NCBI GenBank assembly: GCA_033964015.1 | Contig: CM066915.1 | Span: 8,295,575 to 8,359,574, forward strand | Direction: 5' to 3' | Origin: Scolanthus callimorphus | Lineage: Eukaryota; Cnidaria; Anthozoa; Actiniaria; Edwardsiidae | DNA: 64,000 nt | Shown here: one piece after another, positions 9,208-21,700 of the stretch | Layout of the letters: each line of letters begins with the position of its first letter | How positions within the stretch are numbered: position 1 is the first letter of the stretch | Notes under the pieces: generated by a model | Databases searched by the model: none | Told to the model about the DNA's origin: nothing | Seen by the model: the letters and a program-made list of their open reading frames with translations, nothing else | Position numbers and translations under genes: made by a program

Positions 9208-10164
9208 CACCTCGTAATTAGGTGATTGGAGCAAAATAGCACTACGTTGAAAATATGCAGTACAAAACTGAGGAAAGGTTTTATTTTCAAGCACACCGGC
9301 TTGATTTGATGATTTGTAGCAATGCAATTAAGGAAACATATTGCGCATGCTCAGTGGCAACTTTGATATTGTTAACGTTTTACTACCTATTTAGTTTTCG
9401 TAATCGAATATCCTAAATAATACACGATGATGGGCATGTATGACGTGATACCGAGAGCATGCTCAATTGACATCACCTCCAAGAAGGAAATTATCGTCCC
9501 ACATGGACGATTGACTGGCCTGTGTGGCCTATATATATATGTTGGCAGAGGAAAATTGCTTTGAAGGGAGTAGGGACAAGACACAGGATATCCAAAGTTG
9601 AACAAGTGGCTGCCATAATGCTACAAGGGAGGGGGTGGTGGGGAAATGTACAAACAGGAGTGCGAGCTGGACGATTTCCGCGAAGTGACATAGCCACATA
9701 GTCCGACGGGCGGTGACCAAGAAGAGATTTGCTGAGCTTCAAAAAGAAACTATAAAACAAAGTTCATGTCCTAATCGTGACTGCTCGAGCCTAGTGCACC
9801 TAGCACTAGCTTTAAATGCCCGAGCAATTTTCAGTGAGCTCGATATTACTGTCTCTCGCATTCTCTTGAGGAAGCCCCCTTCCCCGCACCCCAAACAGCT
9901 CGATCTCATGGATAAATGGATAAAATGTACTTCCCGGACTAGCCTCGCAATACCTCTTTGATGGTGTTGTGCTCCTTGACTGTGTCAGGGACGGTGGGAC
10001 AGTTTTCATAGTGGGAGGTTCATTAGTAAGATTGTTTATAACATAGCTACGATATAACGCGCGCTCTGATTGGTCAATTTTTATGAAGAAGTTTTGGCGT
10101 GACGCACGTAGTCAAGGGCAACCAGGATGGTCCACGCTTTGAACTCGCCGAAAGATTGATTTGG
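9208..10164. other. intergenic, no gene seen
   Basis: The short open frames here look random in composition. A fragment at 10035-10080 (TATAACGCGCGCTCTGATTGG) is shared with the hairpin element at 48850-49145. Nothing else is recognised. Confidence 0.5.
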
Positions 10165-10187
10165 TTCGCGGGTAGCACTCATTTCGA

Positions 10188-10272
10188 GATACAAGATACA
10201 AAGATACAAAGATACGAAGATACAAAGATACAAAGATACAAAGATACAAAGATACAAAGATATGAAGATACA
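10188..10272 (+). repeat. GATACAAA microsatellite
   Basis: About ten imperfect 8-bp units (GATACAAA with GATACGAA and GATATGAA variants) form the array. The inverse array lies at 12784-12873. Confidence 0.85.
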
Positions 10273-10415
10273 AACATTCCTTGTTATATCGGATTTCTCA
10301 TATAGTGGTTTCAATAAAGTTTGTCACCCAAAAGACTAAAGCCTACAAGCTGTCGGCGCCAAGCCTTGTGGGTCATTCGTGCTTTGAATAACAAATATTC
10401 TCCGTGAGTCAAAAA

Positions 10416-10610
10416 TCCACACTACCCTTTTTCAAACGAAAACGAATACTTTTGCTCCGGATACGGCTATCGTACACACTACAACGCCGAAAACGATCAC
10501 CGAAAACGGCGAAAACAATACGAAAACGATAAGTGTGGACGCAAATCTTTTTGAAAACGAAGTAAAAAGTATCCGTTTTCGTTTGAAAACGGTGTAGTGT
10601 GGACGGGGTC
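10416..10610. mobile_element. 195-bp MITE, TCCACACTAC ends
   Basis: TCCACACTAC and GTAGTGTGGA ends flank inverted CAAACGAAAACG-rich arms. Several internal GAAAACG units make it a palindrome-like MITE. It occupies a position in copy A where copy B has unrelated sequence. Confidence 0.7.
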
Positions 10611-11001
10611 TTAGCCTAGCTGAAGATGTATTACTCTTTATTAATTAGCGCGTGTTTTGAATTTCTACGCGAGCGTTCCGATACTTACTTTCATTATATC
10701 TTCGTAGGTGTAGGATGACTAGCAAAAACGGACGGACGGAAACAGAATAGAATTTGCGAAATATTTCTTTCTTTAGATATTTGTTCTACAGAATATTCCA
10801 GCGGAGTTTCAGTAGTTCGGGTCTCATGCAATCATCTCACAAAATACCCCGTCAGTATTTGATTTCCTCCTTGACAAAGGAAGAGCGTGGCCGAAAAGTA
10901 GAATGGACAGCTTAATGCTGTAGCAGTACTGTCGTTCACGTTTAAGAACAAAGTTCTTGCGCCCTCCAATTTGAGATTTGAAGTGCACTACTGTCCCAAC
11001 A

Positions 11002-12299
11002 CAGGGTCCTGAAGGGGGGGGGGGGGGGGGGGGGGGTCCCAATCCCGTTTCCCGGCCGTTTTTTTCGCAAAATCCCGTTTCCAGTAGGTAAAATCCCGTT
11101 CCCGGTAGGACCAGTCAGTAAAATCCCGGCGCACGAAAACTGTTATGTTAAAATTGAGATTCCTGCTTTTATCGGTACTATCTCTTGGTCCTGTAGGTTT
11201 TATTGTTCATGCACGCTGCAAATGACGAAATTGTTATTATTGCTACCAAATGACGAATTGCTATGCTTGTAATGTCGATTTCTTTCCAACATAGTGATTG
11301 TCCGCCAGGCCTATCACTATAAAGGCTTTTCGTGATCCCCCTTTCAACATGGGATATATTTTACAGAAATTCTCTTCTGTTGCGCGTGAAGCGCACCCTG
11401 TTTTAATTGATAAACGAATTCATCAAGCCTCAGAAAAAAGGTAGATGAACATTGCATTTTTTGTGTATAGCAAATAAAGCCTGTCGTTTGTATTCTTCGT
11501 GCACGACGCAAATGATGTAATCGTCATATTTGCAGCCCAACTGATGAATTTCTATGTTTGTAACGTCGATCTCACGCTTACGGAGTTCTTTCGAACATAG
11601 TAATTGCCTGCCAGGCCTATCACTGGAGGGCTTTTCGCGGGGAGTTTGTTTGTCCTCGCTAAGATACAAATGTTCTTGTAACGGGCATTCCATTTAAGCG
11701 GCACGAGCATAAATGATTAACGTATTGAAAGAAGAGAACTACAAAAATGCAAATGATAACGAAATTGCTGGAATAATTCCGCAGAAAATTTCTTGCGATC
11801 CCCCCTTCCAGGGCTTGTTTCGAGAGTTCCCCCCTTTCGCCCACCCCAAAATGAAATGATCCCTGCCCGTATGATATCTCGTCCTCAATTTTGATACAAA
11901 AGATATATAATACGATTCTATTCAAAAAGTGGTTCCGCCGTTTGAAAATGCCTATGCCAAGTTATCAAACCGTTGACCAAAACCTCGCAGGTTCCGAGAG
12001 ACAAAAACAGCAAAAAGAGGGCCTTAATTTAGAAGGAGCGAGAAGTGAAATTCTATTTTCAGGTAGCCTGCTGTTAGGATACTCTAAACAGTCTTAAAAT
12101 GCGAAAAATGGTATAAATTGACGACTTTTTATTAGGATACACAGGATATACAAGGAGAGATTTGAAAAATCTCGTTCCCGTTGAAGCATCTTGATTCCCA
12201 TTCCCGGTAGACAAATCCCGTTCCCGGTAACACAAATCCCGTTTTCCCGGCCTAAAAAATGGCGAATCCCGGCTCCCGTTTTACCCCTTCAGGACCCTG
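11002..12299 (-). mobile_element. 1.3-kb TIR element with 6-bp target duplication, copy C1
   Basis: The ends CAGGGTCCTGAAGGGG and CCCCTTCAGGACCCTG are inverted. The flanks carry CCAACA on both sides (10996-11001 and 12300-12305). Copy B of the host element at 50590-50600 preserves the uninserted site with a single CCAACA, so the 6-bp duplication is demonstrated. Just inside are repeated AATCCCG(T)TTCCCGG units. The interior matches copy C2 (57208-58494), which has the opposite orientation, nearly throughout. The CAGGG start resembles hAT ends, but a 6-bp duplication is atypical for most hATs. The small frames inside are probably not genes. Confidence 0.93.
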
Positions 12300-12783
12300 C
12301 CAACACGCGCGTAAATCGAATTGAATTTTGATTAGCACGTGGGACAACGTGGGACAACAAATGACTCACAAGGCTTGGCGCCGACAGCTTGTAGGCTTTA
12401 GTCTTTTGGGTGACAAACTTTATTGAAACCACTATATGTATTAATGTTACCGGGTTTCAGCTTGTATAGTTTCAAGATATAGATGCAGATGCTCATTTTA
12501 GCTGATTTGTTTAATTTTGCAATTGAAGTTTGGTTTTGTAGTTTTAGAGTGACCGCAAACATGGTTTCCATGTCTGTGTCTTGAACTCTAGCACAATTGA
12601 TGAAGGTGATAGCGACGGAGAATCTCTGGTCGAAATGATTGCCTATCTAGAATCTCCATCAAATGCGGCGTAAGTACAATATATTTTCTAAGCTAAAATG
12701 AGCATCTGCATCTATATTTTGATAGTATAGAGGCTGAAACCAGGGTAACACTACTGACACTAATACATATGAGAAATCCGATA

Positions 12784-12873
12784 CCTTGTATCTTAGTATC
12801 TTCGTATCTTTGTATCTTGTATCTTTGTATCTTCGTTTCTTTGTATCTTCGTATCTTTGCATCTTGTATCTCG
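12784..12873 (-). repeat. TATCTTTG/TATCTTCG microsatellite, mirror of 10188-10272
   Basis: Degenerate 8-10-bp units on the opposite strand form the right arm of the composite element. Confidence 0.82.
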
Positions 12874-12895
12874 AAATAGTGCTACCCGAAGATTT

Positions 12896-13458
12896 TCGTG
12901 TCTTATTCACTAAAAATATGGCTAACAAGTCCTAAAATGGAGTTCATCAAGCTATTGAGAGCATGTCAATTTGTGGGTTATGCACATGAGGCTGTTAATT
13001 TACATGGATTAGTGGAAATTTGAAACACAAGAGGTATTTAAACAACTTTGTTAGTTTTATGGAAATTAGCATTCTGTAGCTTATTTTCGAACAGTTTATA
13101 CGTCTAAAAAAAATGTTTTTTTTGTTTATAGTGCTGTTGGTTTTTGTGCACCTGTTTCGCCCTGCCTGACAAAAAAACTTTTGCTGTCTCTTGTTTTATT
13201 CCAAAAACCCATGAAAAACTTATTTAAGCTTAAGTTTATTTTCTTAAACTGTCATTAAACATTTTGTTTATGAAAGTTTTATTATATTTCATTCCAGTTG
13301 ACTTTGTTTTGACGAGTGAAAAATGCAATGTTTTCAGTTTATGTTTATGTTTTCAGTAAGTTGTACCGTGTTCGCTTGAACGTTTCGGTGTTAAAATTCG
13401 TGTTCGGAGCTTCCTTTCCACTCATCTATGCGAAAATCTGTTGCTATGTTATAAAAGC
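12896..13458. other. intergenic, nothing recognised
   Basis: AT-rich sequence with no supported frame or repeat boundary. The stretch 13639-14067 is similar. Confidence 0.5.
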
Positions 13459-13638
13459 AATGGTCCATGCTTAGCTGTGCGTATAGCCAGTTCTGGAAGC
13501 ATTTGGATAGTTGAGAGAGCACTCAGTTAAGCTAGAGTCGCACTCGGCTACGCCTCGTGCGATACGCCTACCTTAGTGCTCTCTCAACTATCCGCGTGCT
13601 TCCCGAACTGGATATACGCACGCTAAGCATGGACCATT
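13459..13638. repeat. long hairpin (palindromic MITE)
   Basis: Arms of about 70 bp (AATGGTCCATGCTTAGC, GTTGAGAGAGCACT and their complements) flank a CG-rich centre around CTCGGCTACGCCTCG. The arms are imperfect, about 85% alike. Confidence 0.85.
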
Positions 13639-14067
13639 ACTTAAATGACAATTTTTTGGGGCTGAGTTTAGTGAAAATGTATGAAAACTTGGCGAAGTAG
13701 TCCCCATAGCCCCCAACTCCGCCGTCCCTGTGTATAATTAGAACAAGAAAACAGCCCGTCACTTGTCGTGACGCTAGAAGACTCAACCTGAGTTTCCCCT
13801 TCCATAAACTGCTTTTTACTAATGACCTACCTTCAACAAAGACACCCTGCCCCATGCCTTTTTTGTATGTTTTGCACTGGTCTCCCTGATTTTTTGGTGT
13901 CTGTCCGAAGAACGCGCTAAAATTGAAAACGCAAGCCTATTATTACACAGAAAACCCATTTGACATCGGAATTGTTTGTATGCTTATTATGTCTCAGTAA
14001 GGGAAGAGAAGAAACACGTAAAGTAAAATTGTTCTAAGAAATTTTAGTTTATCATAGGATTTTTTTA

Positions 14068-14838
14068 GAGAATTTCATTCATGGCTTAGCGTGCGCTCTG
14101 TAGGCAGTGCCAGTGGTGTAAGTTTGTACAAACTTGAATGAAAATTTTTCTCAGCTCAAATCTTTCGAATTAAAATTATCCCTGCACATAATGGTAAGTA
14201 ATCTCTAATAGAACCATTTAGGTTTGAATGTCTATGGTGCTTTCGGCAGAGGGAAATGAGTTCTTTTTAGTTTACGTGGGAGATTTCAACATGGCCGCGA
14301 TGGCGGCTTTGTCCCTCGCTGAAAGAATCGCTTGAATTAGAACTTAGCCAAAGGTGAATCTTTCCAACAAAAACACGTCCACTGGAGAGATTTCCTTCTT
14401 CTCTTCGGGTTTGTGTCCTTCGTTTTGCGATACAGCGTAACGATTTATACTTAGAGAATATTATTCATGGCTTTGCTTTGTGTAAGTATGTCACTCGCGC
14501 GCTGAGGAAAGCAAAGGCACTGGTGTACGTTTGTTCAAGCTGAATGAAAATTTTTTCTCAACTTAAATCTTTCGAATAAGATTATCCCTGCACATTCCTG
14601 CAAGTAATCTGTGACAGAACCATTTAGGTCTGAATGACTATGGTGCTTTCGGCTGTGCGAACTGAGTTCTTTTTTAGTTTCTGTGGGAGAATTCAAAATG
14701 GCGGCGATGGCAGCTTTGTCCCTCGCTTAAGAAATCGCTTGAATTAGAACTTAGCCCAGGGTGAATCTTTCTAACCAAACACGCTTACTGTCGAGATTTC
14801 CACCTTCTCTGAAGGTTTGTGAACTTCTTTTGGCGACA
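14068..14838 (+). repeat. tandem duplication, period about 385 bp
   Basis: Two direct copies start at AGAGAATTTCATTCATGG (14068) and AGAGAATATTATTCATGG (14453). Shared landmarks include ATCCCTGCACAT, AGAACCATTTAGGT, TATGGTGCTTTCGGC and GCTTGAATTAGAACTTAGCC. Identity is roughly 80-85%. Confidence 0.85.
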
Positions 14839-15046
14839 CAGCTTCAGGCCTAAGCGGAGTGAGTGCGAACGATTTAGCCACTCACAAACGTTTGCGCAGA
14901 CAACCCGATTATAATAGTATAGATTGCTGTCTGAGTTCCCACCTCAGCAGGCATTACTTATTCGTTTTCTCCTACCTTTCTCTTCGCTCTGTTATCAGAC
15001 CAAGTGCAGCTCATCTCGATCGCCACAAGTTTTTGTTGTCCTTGTG

Positions 15047-15342
15047 GTTACTGCGATTTTCATAATTCTGCGAACTCTACACCGACAAACAAACCGCAGT
15101 TGGGCTTCCGTCAATCAAGCGGGTAAACAACTCTGGTCCATTTCACGGAGGCTTTGATAGATCTTGTGAGCTGATAGGGGCTAGCTAGGCTTCAAAACAC
15201 AATTTTTCACTATAAAATGCAAACCAAACTCAGAAAACATGCGTAGACTTGACTCATAGGTTTGATTGACGGAAGCCAAAACGCAGTTTGGCGTTCGGAA
15301 ATGTCAAGTGGGAGTTCGCAGAGTTATGAAAATCGCAGTAAC
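15047..15342. mobile_element. 296-bp MITE, GTTACTGCG ends, upstream of the BRMS1-like gene
   Basis: The ends GTTACTGCGATTTTCATAA and TTATGAAAATCGCAGTAAC are inverted. Inner matches (GCTTCCGTCAATCAA and TTGATTGACGGAAGC) extend the arms. It lies about 280 bp upstream of the start codon at 15624 and could contribute promoter or 5'UTR sequence. Confidence 0.82.
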
Positions 15343-15623
15343 AAACCTCAGCTAACCTCGCATCGACTCTATTCCGTCTCACGTGGGACTGCACAGCAGC
15401 AATGCATTGCTACGCGACCTCAACATTCAATGTTTCCATGTACCCATTACGTTCGTCATGGGTTTCCTGTCTATTCAAATATCGAGAAGGTCTGGTGAAC
15501 ATGTTCAAAGTGCGCATGCTCAAATGAAATATACGAGCCCGCATTACAAATGCCATATTGTCGGTTCTTTTGGAGAAATGTTGTTAAATTTTAGTGGAAT
15601 TTATTGTCTTTTTCTAAAGAAAT

Positions 15624-15720
15624 ATGCCTTCGGTAGACGGAGAAGAAAGTGGGGAGGAGGAAGTTGAACGAAGTCCAAATGAGGAGGAAAATATGAGTGA
15701 AGATGAAGACGAAGATGACA
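15624..15720 (+). CDS. BRMS1L: BRMS1L exon 1 (start codon)
   Basis: The ATG at 15624 opens an acidic N-terminus. The donor GTATGT at 15721 (phase 1) fits exon 2. A second GTAAGA donor at 15759 would be phase 0 and puts a stop in exon 2, so the first is preferred. Transcription probably starts within the ~280 bp between the MITE at 15342 and the ATG. I see no clear TATA box. Confidence 0.85.
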
Positions 15721-18700
15721 GTATGTCATCTGGATCCGATGATCCTCGTCTGACTCAAGTAAGATTTAGCTCAAATATCTTCTATAGAAGATCATTTAAA
15801 ACAACGCACATCAGTTGTAATAACATAATCGAGCATCTCATGTCTTATCTTCTCAGATTAAGTATTTCTCAAAGGTTCAGTGAATTTACAGTAGATACTC
15901 GCACCGTGAACACTTGCTTATGTTATATGACTGTTGTGTTTATGTTTGCTATTCTCACTAAAACTGTTTGTAACATGCCATGAAGTTTTATAACTGTGGC
16001 AAAAGTTAAAATATATTTCATTTAGGAATATGAGTCACCAAAAACTGCAGAAACAAATATGAAAGAAATAAATGTATAGGTGTTACGGTTTGAGCATCCT
16101 GGCTGTAATGCACTAGTCATTTGTTTCCACCGACCCCCAACCCCGCGACATAGCAGGGGAGTATGAAACAGAGGTTGTCAAATTTGAAATAATTCCACCG
16201 CCTACCAGGGGAGAACGCCTTGGCAAATTCCCTACACCCCGGGGAAACATTTCCTACACCCAAGGGACAAATTCCACCCTCCACAAGATGGACACAAGAA
16301 ACTTCCCTAATACTATCAAAACCAGTAGAGTGTCTTTTCCGAAATGAAAAAGACAGATGTTTTGTTTCCCCCGCCATTCCCGGCCGGTTATCTGAGCCAT
16401 AGCAAATTTGAAGTAAACTCCCTGGGGATCGGGGCACGAATACAAGACAAACCACTGATATTTCCCCCACTATTGCCTGGCAAAATCCCCGCATGTCGCG
16501 GGGGTTGGGGGTCGGTGGAAGCAAATGACTAGTGCATAATAGGTGTTTTGCAGTTCGTCTGCCACATTGTTGTACTAGTAGCAAAAAATAATTGAAATGT
16601 ATATATCTGATCTGTAATTTTTTTGACATGTTCAGAAAGAACTTGGTCAATTAACTTGAATATGCCACATTATCAGTTTAAATTTCTTTGCGATTTCATA
16701 AACAAGTCAACTAAAAACTTCGTTTGCCTTCCAGTCATGCTTGGTTAGTTTACCCTTGGGAATCTAGAAGTCTATCATAGGCTCGTAGTGAAATAACAAG
16801 CACATGAGTGTTCAGCTGCAAATGGCCTATTGTTGTTAATAAACAAGTGCACCATCAAAACATCTTATCTGTTTTAGGAGAAACATGCGACAATTTAGGC
16901 TTACAAAGTTTGTAAATTTAATACAGTTTATTCGAGGCTTGGTAGCTGAGCATCAAATTTTGGGATAAAATTTACAAGCTTTGATAAGCCGTATTGTCGC
17001 AATTTGTAAATGTTTTGCTTTGAAACTTTTACTAATATGTAAGGTGCTCTTTTTAGCTGTACTGATGGATTTTCTTTCTGTGGCATAATATAGAAAAACG
17101 TAAAACCTCAAATGCAACAAGGTCTATTCTATCCATCTGATTTCTTGCTCTCAAATTAGCCAAACTCAAAGATTTTGTTACGTTGCCAATCCCTTCGTCC
17201 AGAAGTCTTGCAATGTGTAATTCTGGAAAAAAATCCATACCCTCAAGGCAGAGGGAATTTTCCAATTGACCCCCTCCCCTATAACACAATATTTGTATGA
17301 AAAATAGCATCTTTACTACCTAGAAAATCCCCTCCCACCCCTCTGGAATTTCCTATTCCCTATTCGTAGTAGGGGTATGATTCTTGTTGGAGTTACACAT
17401 TAAGTCAACTGTAAACTGGGTTTTACTTGTACGATGATAAATTCTCAGAGTACACCATGAGGTGAGATCAGCTGGATTTTTTTTGTGGCAAATTTGTTTT
17501 GGGATAGTGTGGAGGTCAAAGTACTGAGCTTGGGTCCTTTTATGACCAATAGAGTTTTCTAAAACCGTGTAGACATTAAATCATACAGTGTAGTTAATCG
17601 AGTAGAATGGTTGGAAGCCTGGTAAACTTCAAGGGGTCAACATAATAGTGTGGGCTGGTTGTTAAGAGGGGCTATCTTGTGATATTGACCCTGCCTATTC
17701 TTTTGTTTCATGCTCATCTAATTTTGCATGTCTGATTACACACTGAATCCTACTGGCTGTATTTTAGTAGTGCGTAGTGCGTAGATCATTTATTAATTTA
17801 CCAAAGTTAGTAGTGGCAGTCGCGTTGTCAACATCAACTTTGAAAATTTATTTAAAGAGCTTTGTAAAACGTACATTTATTCTCCAAATTCTTCGTCCGA
17901 AAATTCGCTGTTAATCGAGTAAAAGGTCTACTGCATTTTCGCCAAAACAATGTCCGAAATTCGGCGAAATTTCGTCTCATACTTTTTGCCAGTAGTGTAT
18001 GTACTATGACCCTGCATAGACAAAAGGATTCCCCCAATAGAGTGAGCAAAGAGATACAATAACAGGGTGTCAGGTCTCCTAACCATTCACCTCTGTAAAC
18101 TATGATTACATGTGCCCAACAATGCTAACAAATTAATTGAGCCAAAATTTACCAATTTGTCAGAACTGGCCAGCTATGTTAACCTGTCCTTTGTTTGAAA
18201 TGTTATTCTAATTTCTTTTGTTAAGTTGATGAAACAGAAAACGAGAGACGAAGGAACGAATGTCTAGATGATATGCAAGACTTGGAGAGACAGTTTACAG
18301 AGCTTAAAGAACAGTAAGTTAGAACTGTGTACCTCATCAACCTGTTAGGCTCTTTCAACAATGACAGAATCCAACCGGAGGGATATACAAAAATAATACT
18401 TTGTATAATACTTTTGGGAATACTGTTACACTGTAGAAGAGAAAGTACCATCAAAATGTTGTCAGATTAACGTACTACCATTTGCGTCCTTCCGTGAGGC
18501 GTGATGCTACAACAAGGTTTGAAAACTTTCTATCGCAGACGTTCGCTAATCAAAACTTTTTGTTTGATCCATGAAACGTTGCTAATGAGGATCAAATTTC
18601 ATACTAAAAATGTTGGGTTTCTGTCGCTATGATCTTAGCTTTCACCACAAGTCATCCTAAGTTGAATAATATCAAAACATTAGTACCTTTTCTTGTCAGA

Positions 18701-21700
18701 AATGCCAGATTCTGTAAGTTTGTTTCAATTTTGGTGTGTAACTTCTGTAACTTTAGAGAGTCCCACAGGAAACATGAAAGTTTCACATCCCTGCACATGC
18801 AGTTTAATTAGTGAAACAAAAAGTTTTGATTGACAAACGTCTGTGATACAAACTTTTCAAATCCTAGTTGTCGCATATGCCTCACGGAAGGTCGCAAATG
18901 GTAGTAATTTTTCATGATTTTTTCACTTTATCTTTTATTGTGTCTTTTTACAGATTATACCACGAGAGACTAAATCAAGTAGAAAAGAAATTAGAGGAAG
19001 TTGCATCTGGTAGGTTCAGGTTTAAAATCAATGCAACTTTACTTGCCAACAGTAAGGCCCCACCACCAACTCCCATCTTTTGCAAGCTTGTGTTTTTATT
19101 AATGGCTCTGTAATTTTTTAAAGAAATATCGCAAGAAATTCAAAGGAAAATAGGCAAAACAAAAATGTTTAGGCATATTTACATGTATGCCTGTATCAGG
19201 TGCACTTTCGAGCCCTGTACTACTCATCAAAGAGGCTCATACAAAGAACAATATGTCTGCAGTCTGGAAGCAAACATAATATTTCTATTGATGAGGCAAG
19301 GTGACCTGATACTGGGCAAAGGTCTCATTTTGATGAAAAAAAATTAATTTCAGTTGCACTTACAGGTTGTGGGTGACTAAAATTTTAGTTGCCAAAAATG
19401 GAGTAAGTTTAGTCGCAAAAGTGACTCATACCGGCACCATTTCCAGCCCTGCTAAGTAGTTGCTGCCTTTGCAAGCTAAACAGAGCGGATTTCAGATGAC
19501 TGTTGTGAGTAATTGGCAATTACTTTGTAATTACTCCTATAGGTTTTTTTCAGAATTGCAATAATCACTTTGCGATTGGTTCCAGGATAGTCATGTGAAA
19601 TCCACTCTAATTGTATATTAATAGTGCACTTGAAACATTTTTCATGAATATTTTGCAAACAAACTGTAAACTGTGTTTTCGATTAAAAATAGATGACATT
19701 TAATTTAACAACATTTTACATAACATTTTTGTTCACCAGAACAAGCCAATGAATATGTTGGACCTCTGGCAGAGCTAGAGAAAATGTGGGAAGTAAGAAT
19801 AGAAGTTTCAGGTACGTAGGTTGATTGTAGAATTGAGTACTAAGTGGTCTCAGTCTTTTGTTCCAGGGACACACAATTTGAAGGGCTCCCTGCAATAACG
19901 ACGTAAGTGATCTTTTAGAGTGTTTTTCGATTTTTCGGTTTTTGCTAATTAAACAATCTGCAGAAATCATGTTAAAATAGCTTAAAACTAACCTGTCTGT
20001 ATTTTGGGGGTCTAAATCGCTACGAGAACGCTGTACGACAGTGTTAGTTGTAACCTAAACATTTGCCTAGCAACCACACTCCACAGATTTGTCTATTGGG
20101 TTTAATTTGAGTCTTTGTTTTCCTTCGGAGGAATTCAGGTATTCGATGCAACTTGTAATCTCTATTTGAGTGCATAAGAAAATTTGTAACGGGGAAACAC
20201 TGGCTTGAGCCTCCAACCAGTGAGTTCAGAAGCAGCTATATTAACCGAAGTGCCACGGAAGAATCGAGGTACTGGCTATGATTTTAAAACTTTATTTGAA
20301 ATTCATTGAGTGCAGAGAAATGACGGAAGTTCACACAAGCACTCAGTCAAGTTTATCCAAGCCTGTCTACAAGGGAAATAAGTTCGACTTGAAGCGATTA
20401 GAGCGCTTAGAGGGGGTGCCCATGCTCGTTTAGAAGCTGTGATGGCGCAAACCAGGGCACACACGTCCCTGCGCAAACATACCCCATTTTTGGTGCCTGA
20501 GGGCTATTTTGTGAAGGATTGCGTGAAACAAGAAAATTGTGATAAAACGCTCATTAATGAAGCAATCCAGTTCGCTTGCAAGTTTGAACAGAACTGTTGG
20601 ATGCTTCACTACCTAGGACGAACATTGGAATGTTTAATTTTCTATGTGTGTTGACGCTACTCTTGAAAATGTGCAAAAACGTGCGCACCGCTCGTGATAA
20701 TTTGAGAGTCTTTGGTGTCTCATTTTGGGGCTTTTTATGACGAAAGCTCAAAAACTTGTCGTGGAAATTTCTTTAAACTTTTTTTATAACAGGGAATGAA
20801 AGTCTTATCAAAATGGTAAAATAAAAAATGGGGGTGCCCAATCTTGTTTTCGCGCAATATCCCAAAAAGCGGTATTTAGGGATATTTAGCTTGCGCGCGC
20901 GCGCTCGATTGCGTCATTTTCGAACGAATTGATCGCGCGTCCATGCGCAGAACAGCGTGCGCCGTGCAAAACAGGGGAATAACCTTAAACTCACTCAATT
21001 GAGAAGCTCTTGAATAAAACACAATAGACAAATTTATGCGGCTGTTAGACAAATGTCTAGCGGTAACTAGGGCCGTTTCACAGCGTTCTCTTAGCGATTT
21101 TGAAAAAAAAAATACAAAGAAGTTATCTTTAACATGATTTGTGCAAATTTATGAAACACCGAAAATCAGTCTAAAAAATCACTTATTAGGTCGTTATTAT
21201 CCCGAGCCCTTCATTTATCCATCCATGTACATCAATTATTATTGTACTTGGAAGTTGCTGGTTAACTATATTAGAAGGGAAGTTGGCTAGGTGGCGCAGG
21301 GTGTTTGTACATGGCACACTTTACATATGGTCCTGAGTTTGAACCCCAGTCCGGTGAACAGCATCGACTTTTCTCTGTTCCAAGGAGCTTCCTTATAGCT
21401 AATTAAATTCTTTGAAATGGAGCTCTGATAGAACAGGGGGTAAAGTGGTGCACAGTTGACCTCAAGTTTGTTTGCACATTATTCGTGTTACTTTTCAAAC
21501 ATTCAATTTATTGTCTGTTATCCTTTACAGGTATTCTTAAAAACTGTAGGGTAAGTGTAGACGCTACAACTATGTAATAAGAGTTGAAATAATGTTGTTA
21601 ACTTGGTTATAAACATATGGGCACAGCAACTGTAAAGTGCTCATTCATCTGGAAGGGAGATATACTAGCTGGTATCTGTTTGCGAGCTTCTGTGTCTTTT

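Larger units (their letters stand above)
10300..12437. mobile_element. TIR element family ATATAGTGG, copy A (contains a 6-bp-TSD element)
   Basis: Inverted ends of about 75 bp (ATATAGTGGTTTCAATAAAG, then CTGTCGGCGCCAAGCC) match those of copy B at 50470-51407, which lies in the opposite orientation. Interior sequence is also shared, for example the CATCCTACACC and TCTAAAGAAAGAAATATTT regions. This copy was later hit by a small MITE (10416-10610) and by the 1298-bp element at 11002-12299. No clear target duplication is visible here. Confidence 0.85.
10165..12895. mobile_element. composite TIR element whose arms contain a mirrored GATACAAA microsatellite
   Basis: The left arm starts TTCGCGGGTAGCAC, runs through a GATACAAA-type array and ends GGATTTCTCATAT. 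It reappears inverted at 12765-12892 (ATATGAGAAATCC, array, GTGCTACCCGAA). Further inverted matches pair 12438-12510 with 12690-12770. A second TIR element (10300-12437) is inserted inside. No transposase is recognised. Confidence 0.7.
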
